A model generated the notes under the pieces. The model had not been told where the DNA came from. It saw nothing but the letters and a program-made list of their open reading frames with translations, and did no database searches. Shown here in pieces: positions 61,169 to 64,000 of a DNA stretch of 64,000 bases. This stretch comes from Chitinophaga polysaccharea (lineage in GTDB: Bacteria; Bacteroidota; Bacteroidia; Chitinophagales; Chitinophagaceae). Location: contig NZ_VIWO01000006.1 in NCBI RefSeq assembly GCF_007829335.1, positions 62,001-126,000 of the forward strand. The letters are read 5' to 3'. The translations under genes and the position numbers were made by a program. Within the stretch, counting starts at the first letter, position 1; the number at the start of each line of letters is the position of its first letter.

Positions 61169-63781
61169 TCAATACTCGTTGATAGGTTTGGCGATACGAT
61201 ACCGCCAGTAGTGCGATGCTACCGCAGGGATATTAATTCTTTCCGCATCCGGAGGGACCTCTGCATGATGCCCGGCAGCTGCCAGCAGGTCCTGCAATTG
61301 AAAGATTCGCCACATGGCAGGCGCTTGTATGTGCCGGGTAACAATTTGTTGCAATAGCTCCGGGGTGGCTGTTGCCGGGGCGGTACCGGCCTGGTGTAAT
61401 TGGTTCCGGTAGTATTCCCGGGAGCGAACAGGATCTTCTTCCCACCAGCCCCTGAGCGTACTCATATCGTGTGTATCGGGGGTAAGTACCGACAGGTAGG
61501 GCGCCTTATTTAAATCAGTGAAACTGGCTGTTGCCGACTTAGGCATGCGCTCTACTTCCAGGCTTAATATGCCCAGCGCCTGCATTACGCCAGGTACACA
61601 ATCGGGCACCATGCCCAGGTCTTCCCCGCAGATCAGCATATTGGTAGCACGTTTGATCAGGGGGAGTTTATGCATGGCTTCCTTACGCCAACAGCTCTCC
61701 TGCCGCACATAAAAATAGTCGTGGTACAGTGCCAACAGGCTGTCCTGTTCTTTTTTGCCAAGTGCGGCAAAAGAACGGGTAGCGGCCAGGTCATAACGGG
61801 GATGGTACAACGTTCTGTTCCTGTCGGTAACCCGGATAAACAGTACATCTGTAATCAAATGACAGAGTATATTTTTCACGGCTTCCGGCAGGGTCGCTGC
61901 GGCCACTTTACGTTGGGTATTAAATTCCGGCAACAGTTGATAGCGTCCGTCTCCGAGGGGAACCATCAGTTTATCTTTCATAATGCCCGCATAGTTACCG
62001 AAAGCTTCTTCCAGTATAGCCTGGGTGATATAGGGCTGGCAGTACCGGTTTTCGTCGAAGTCGATGCCTCGCTGCCTTATTTCCTCGCGACTAACGGGTA
62101 TGGCTGGATGAAAATATCCCAGCAGTCCCTGGATAGCATCAGCAGGTATTTGCCAGATACGGAAGAAACCGAGGATATGGTCGATGCGGAAGGCGTCGAA
62201 ATAAACGGACAGATGCCGCAGGCGTTGCTGCCACCATTCGAGGCCATTGGTGCCCATCTGTTTCCAGTTCCAGGTAGGGAATCCCCAGTTTTGCCCGGTG
62301 GCGGTAAACCCATCTGGCGGGGCGCCGGCCTGCATATCGAGGTGATAATATGCCGGATGCATCCAGGTATCTACGCTGTGCCGGGCTACCCCGATGGGAA
62401 TGTCTCCCTTGAGGGCTACCCCATGCAGGTGAATAGCTGCGGTAGCCGCCGCCAACTGGCGATGCAGGTGATACTGTACAAAGAAATGATAATGTGCCGC
62501 ACTGGCGGCCGCTTCACTGCTGGCTAACAGCTGGCTGATGGCCGTATAGTCGTATATGTTATATTCCGGCCATTGGCTGAAATCACTGGTGTTATATTGC
62601 TCCCTCAAATAGCAGAAGGCCGCATAAGGCAGGAGCCAGTATTCATTGGCGGCAAACCATTGCCAGTAATCCGGCGTCTGGAGTTGCGTGCCCATTTGGT
62701 CATATAAAGCGTGCAGGTAAGCCAGTTTAAAGGACATCACTGTTTCATAGTCGACCGTTTCTTTTTCGTTGAGCCATTGCCGTAACCGCCCGAATTGCCG
62801 CTGTAACGGGTGTTGATCCGGCAGCACGCCCACATCCTGGAGACGTATGTATTGCGGATGCAGGGCAAAGGAAGAGATAGCCGCATAAGGATATGAATCT
62901 TTCCAGGTGTTGGTCTGGATGGTATCGTTTACCGGGAGTATCTGTATAAGTTGCAGGTGATGGCGCTGTGCCCAGGCTGCCAACTGTGGCAAATCTGCGA
63001 ATTCACCCGTGCCAAATCCCTCCGCGCTGCGCAGGCTGAATACAGGTATAGCCACACCGGTTCCTTTCCAGGGCGTATGTTGGATACGCAGGATACCATC
63101 GTGCAATATTACCTGGCGACCGTTGATGGCTGCCGTATGCAGCTGCCTGTCTTCACCGTCTTCATAGTATAGAAAACGTTGGGCTTCCAGGTCGTAGATC
63201 CCGTATTTATAGGAAAGTGGTACTGGCACCCCAGGGAGTTGGAGCGCCAGGGAAAACCATCCCTGGGCATCATATTGCAGCAACAACGGTTGAGCAGTAT
63301 TCCAGTTGCCGGTTTGATGATTACTTCCCAACATGCATACCGTTTTACCGGCATCCAAGAGGGGCGCCTGTACACGGAATATATGAGTAGCGGAGCTAAA
63401 GCCCGGCACTGATGCCACCGGTCTTTTATAAAAAACACGTGAAAAGGGAGCGGTGAGCCAGGCATTTTCCGGGCGGCCGGCATCATTCCAGGTATCCGTA
63501 AAAACAATCTCCTGGTGGCTGCCGGGGCTCACTGTGCAGGCTCTTACCTGTCCTTCATAACGTACCTCTTCCAGTTCCCGGACCAGGTATTGGTATTGCA
63601 GGGTAAACGTTTCACCGGGAGCCAGCTGAATATCGGTGTACCACCAGTCTTCATTCAGCCAGCGCATGGCATGTGCGTGTTTAGGCACATCATTGCCCAA
63701 TGCGGGTAAGTTACCAAGCAGGTAAAGATTCTGCCCGTAATAGGTACGGTAACGGAGATAAAAACGTAATCTATAGTTCAT
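61169..63781 (-). CDS. malQ: 4-alpha-glucanotransferase (GH77) with two starch-binding domains
   Basis: 870 residues. Two N-terminal beta-sandwich domains (about 1-110 and 125-235) have the CBM20-like patterns LLGNLPALGND and MLGSNHQTGNWNTAQPL. The GH77 catalytic domain follows (about 240-870), with the nucleophile aspartate in YFDAFRIDHILGFFRIW, the acid glutamate in ICGEDLGMVPDCV and the stabilising aspartate in TPDTHDMSTLRGW. It transfers glucan chains in maltodextrin metabolism. It is cut off from dnaK by a very strong terminator. Confidence 0.92.
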   Translation of the reverse strand: MNYRLRFYLRYRTYYGQNLYLLGNLPALGNDVPKHAHAMRWLNEDWWYTDIQLAPGETFTLQYQYLVRELEEVRYEGQVRACTVSPGSHQEIVFTDTWNDAGRPENAWLTAPFSRVFYKRPVASVPGFSSATHIFRVQAPLLDAGKTVCMLGSNHQTGNWNTAQPLLLQYDAQGWFSLALQLPGVPVPLSYKYGIYDLEAQRFLYYEDGEDRQLHTAAINGRQVILHDGILRIQHTPWKGTGVAIPVFSLRSAEGFGTGEFADLPQLAAWAQRHHLQLIQILPVNDTIQTNTWKDSYPYAAISSFALHPQYIRLQDVGVLPDQHPLQRQFGRLRQWLNEKETVDYETVMSFKLAYLHALYDQMGTQLQTPDYWQWFAANEYWLLPYAAFCYLREQYNTSDFSQWPEYNIYDYTAISQLLASSEAAASAAHYHFFVQYHLHRQLAAATAAIHLHGVALKGDIPIGVARHSVDTWMHPAYYHLDMQAGAPPDGFTATGQNWGFPTWNWKQMGTNGLEWWQQRLRHLSVYFDAFRIDHILGFFRIWQIPADAIQGLLGYFHPAIPVSREEIRQRGIDFDENRYCQPYITQAILEEAFGNYAGIMKDKLMVPLGDGRYQLLPEFNTQRKVAAATLPEAVKNILCHLITDVLFIRVTDRNRTLYHPRYDLAATRSFAALGKKEQDSLLALYHDYFYVRQESCWRKEAMHKLPLIKRATNMLICGEDLGMVPDCVPGVMQALGILSLEVERMPKSATASFTDLNKAPYLSVLTPDTHDMSTLRGWWEEDPVRSREYYRNQLHQAGTAPATATPELLQQIVTRHIQAPAMWRIFQLQDLLAAAGHHAEVPPDAERINIPAVASHYWRYRIAKPINEY

Positions 63782-63822
63782 CAGGTTCCTGCAAAGTAAG
63801 AAAAAGCAGGCAAAGGATAAAG

Positions 63823-63878
63823 CTAATAAGCCGAAGGCCAGTGCATGGATGCACCGGCCTTCGGCTTATTAGTTTTAT
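63823..63878 (-). terminator. Very strong terminator of dnaK
   Basis: 17-bp perfect arms (63823-63839 and 63856-63872) plus an inner GTGCAT/ATGCAC stem. It has T residues on the plus side and A-rich sequence on the other, so it can act on the minus-strand dnaK transcript. Confidence 0.88.
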
Positions 63879-63896
63879 ATGCTTTTCAGCTTTCGC

Positions 63897-64000
63897 TTAC
63901 TTCACTTCTTCAAATTCTGCGTCGGTTACACCATCATTGCCAGCATTAGGTTGGCCTTGTGGCTCGCCTCCGCCTGGCTGTCCACCACCTTCCGGCTGAC
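63897..64000 (-). CDS. dnaK: Chaperone DnaK, C-terminal end (partial)
   Basis: Only the last 34 codons or so are inside the window. The end reads EPQGQPNAGNDGVTDAEFEEVK, a glycine-rich linker followed by the EFEEVK tail that is characteristic of Hsp70/DnaK and involved in client handling. The gene runs out of the right edge. Confidence 0.9.
   Translation of the reverse strand, partial: QPEGGGQPGGGEPQGQPNAGNDGVTDAEFEEVK

Noticed and set aside
61670..62527. Long plus-strand frame opposite malQ
   Set aside because: Overlaps the catalytic domain of malQ, whose active-site motifs are intact, and the translated sequence has no coherent domain.
1..64000. CRISPR array, integron, insertion sequence or ribosomal RNA
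   Set aside because: No regularly spaced repeats, transposase-like frame, terminal inverted repeats with a transposase, or rRNA-like stretch were seen on either strand.

Overview
The window looks like a piece of a Bacteroidota chromosome, most likely family Chitinophagaceae and close to Chitinophaga. This is inferred from three things. Several genes are preceded by the Bacteroidota-type -7 promoter element TAnnTTTG. There is a type VI secretion locus with the Bacteroidota-only genes tssN and tssO. The host proteins have a general Chitinophaga flavour (HU-CCDC81-type protein, TPR plus outer-membrane barrel pair, DUF6807 protein). No ribosomal RNA, tRNA or CRISPR array was seen.

Region 1 (1 to about 18.1 kb) is the right part of a tailed-phage prophage, all on the plus strand; its left part (integrase, regulators, start of the terminase) lies outside the window. 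The order is: terminase C-terminus, a probable tail-assembly chaperone pair made by -1 frameshifting, a gp10-like protein, tail proteins, tape measure, XkdF-like protease, scaffold-like protein, major capsid, small structural proteins, a portal with a MuF-like C-terminus, connector and tail-completion proteins, a fibre with a secretion signal, then a lysis cassette (two small membrane proteins, a one-piece spanin-like lipoprotein, a lysozyme-like endolysin). Tail genes come before head genes, which is unusual. A 39-bp sequence is duplicated exactly at the starts of two of its genes. A single-domain response regulator sits at the right edge on the opposite strand.

Region 2 (18.7 to 39.6 kb) is host housekeeping and transport: a doxX / thioesterase / cinA operon, an exported TPR protein with an outer-membrane barrel, an HU-CCDC81-type membrane protein, a RmlD-like reductase, a secreted prolyl oligopeptidase, the glycolytic pair pfkA-pyk, a TetR regulator with an adjacent DHA2 efflux pump sharing a palindromic operator, a second MFS transporter, an aldehyde dehydrogenase, pantothenate kinase coaA, a Crp-type regulator and a DoxX-like protein.

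Region 3 (39.7 to 54.0 kb) is a type VI secretion system of the Bacteroidota type (T6SSiii): tssD(hcp), tssO, tssK, tssN and tssG on the minus strand, a tssP-like gene with tssE and tssF on the plus strand, and tssH(clpV), tssB and tssC on the minus strand, followed by a TraN/DUF4138-like protein and a lytic transglycosylase. No VgrG, TssQ, TssR or recognisable effector-immunity pair is in the window.

Region 4 (54.4 to 64.0 kb) holds a DUF3137 membrane protein and a partner, a DUF6807 protein, a three-gene plus-strand set led by a cytoplasmic gingipain/caspase-like cysteine protease (the least described unit here), a dipeptide epimerase, a GH77 4-alpha-glucanotransferase with starch-binding domains, and the C-terminal end of dnaK.
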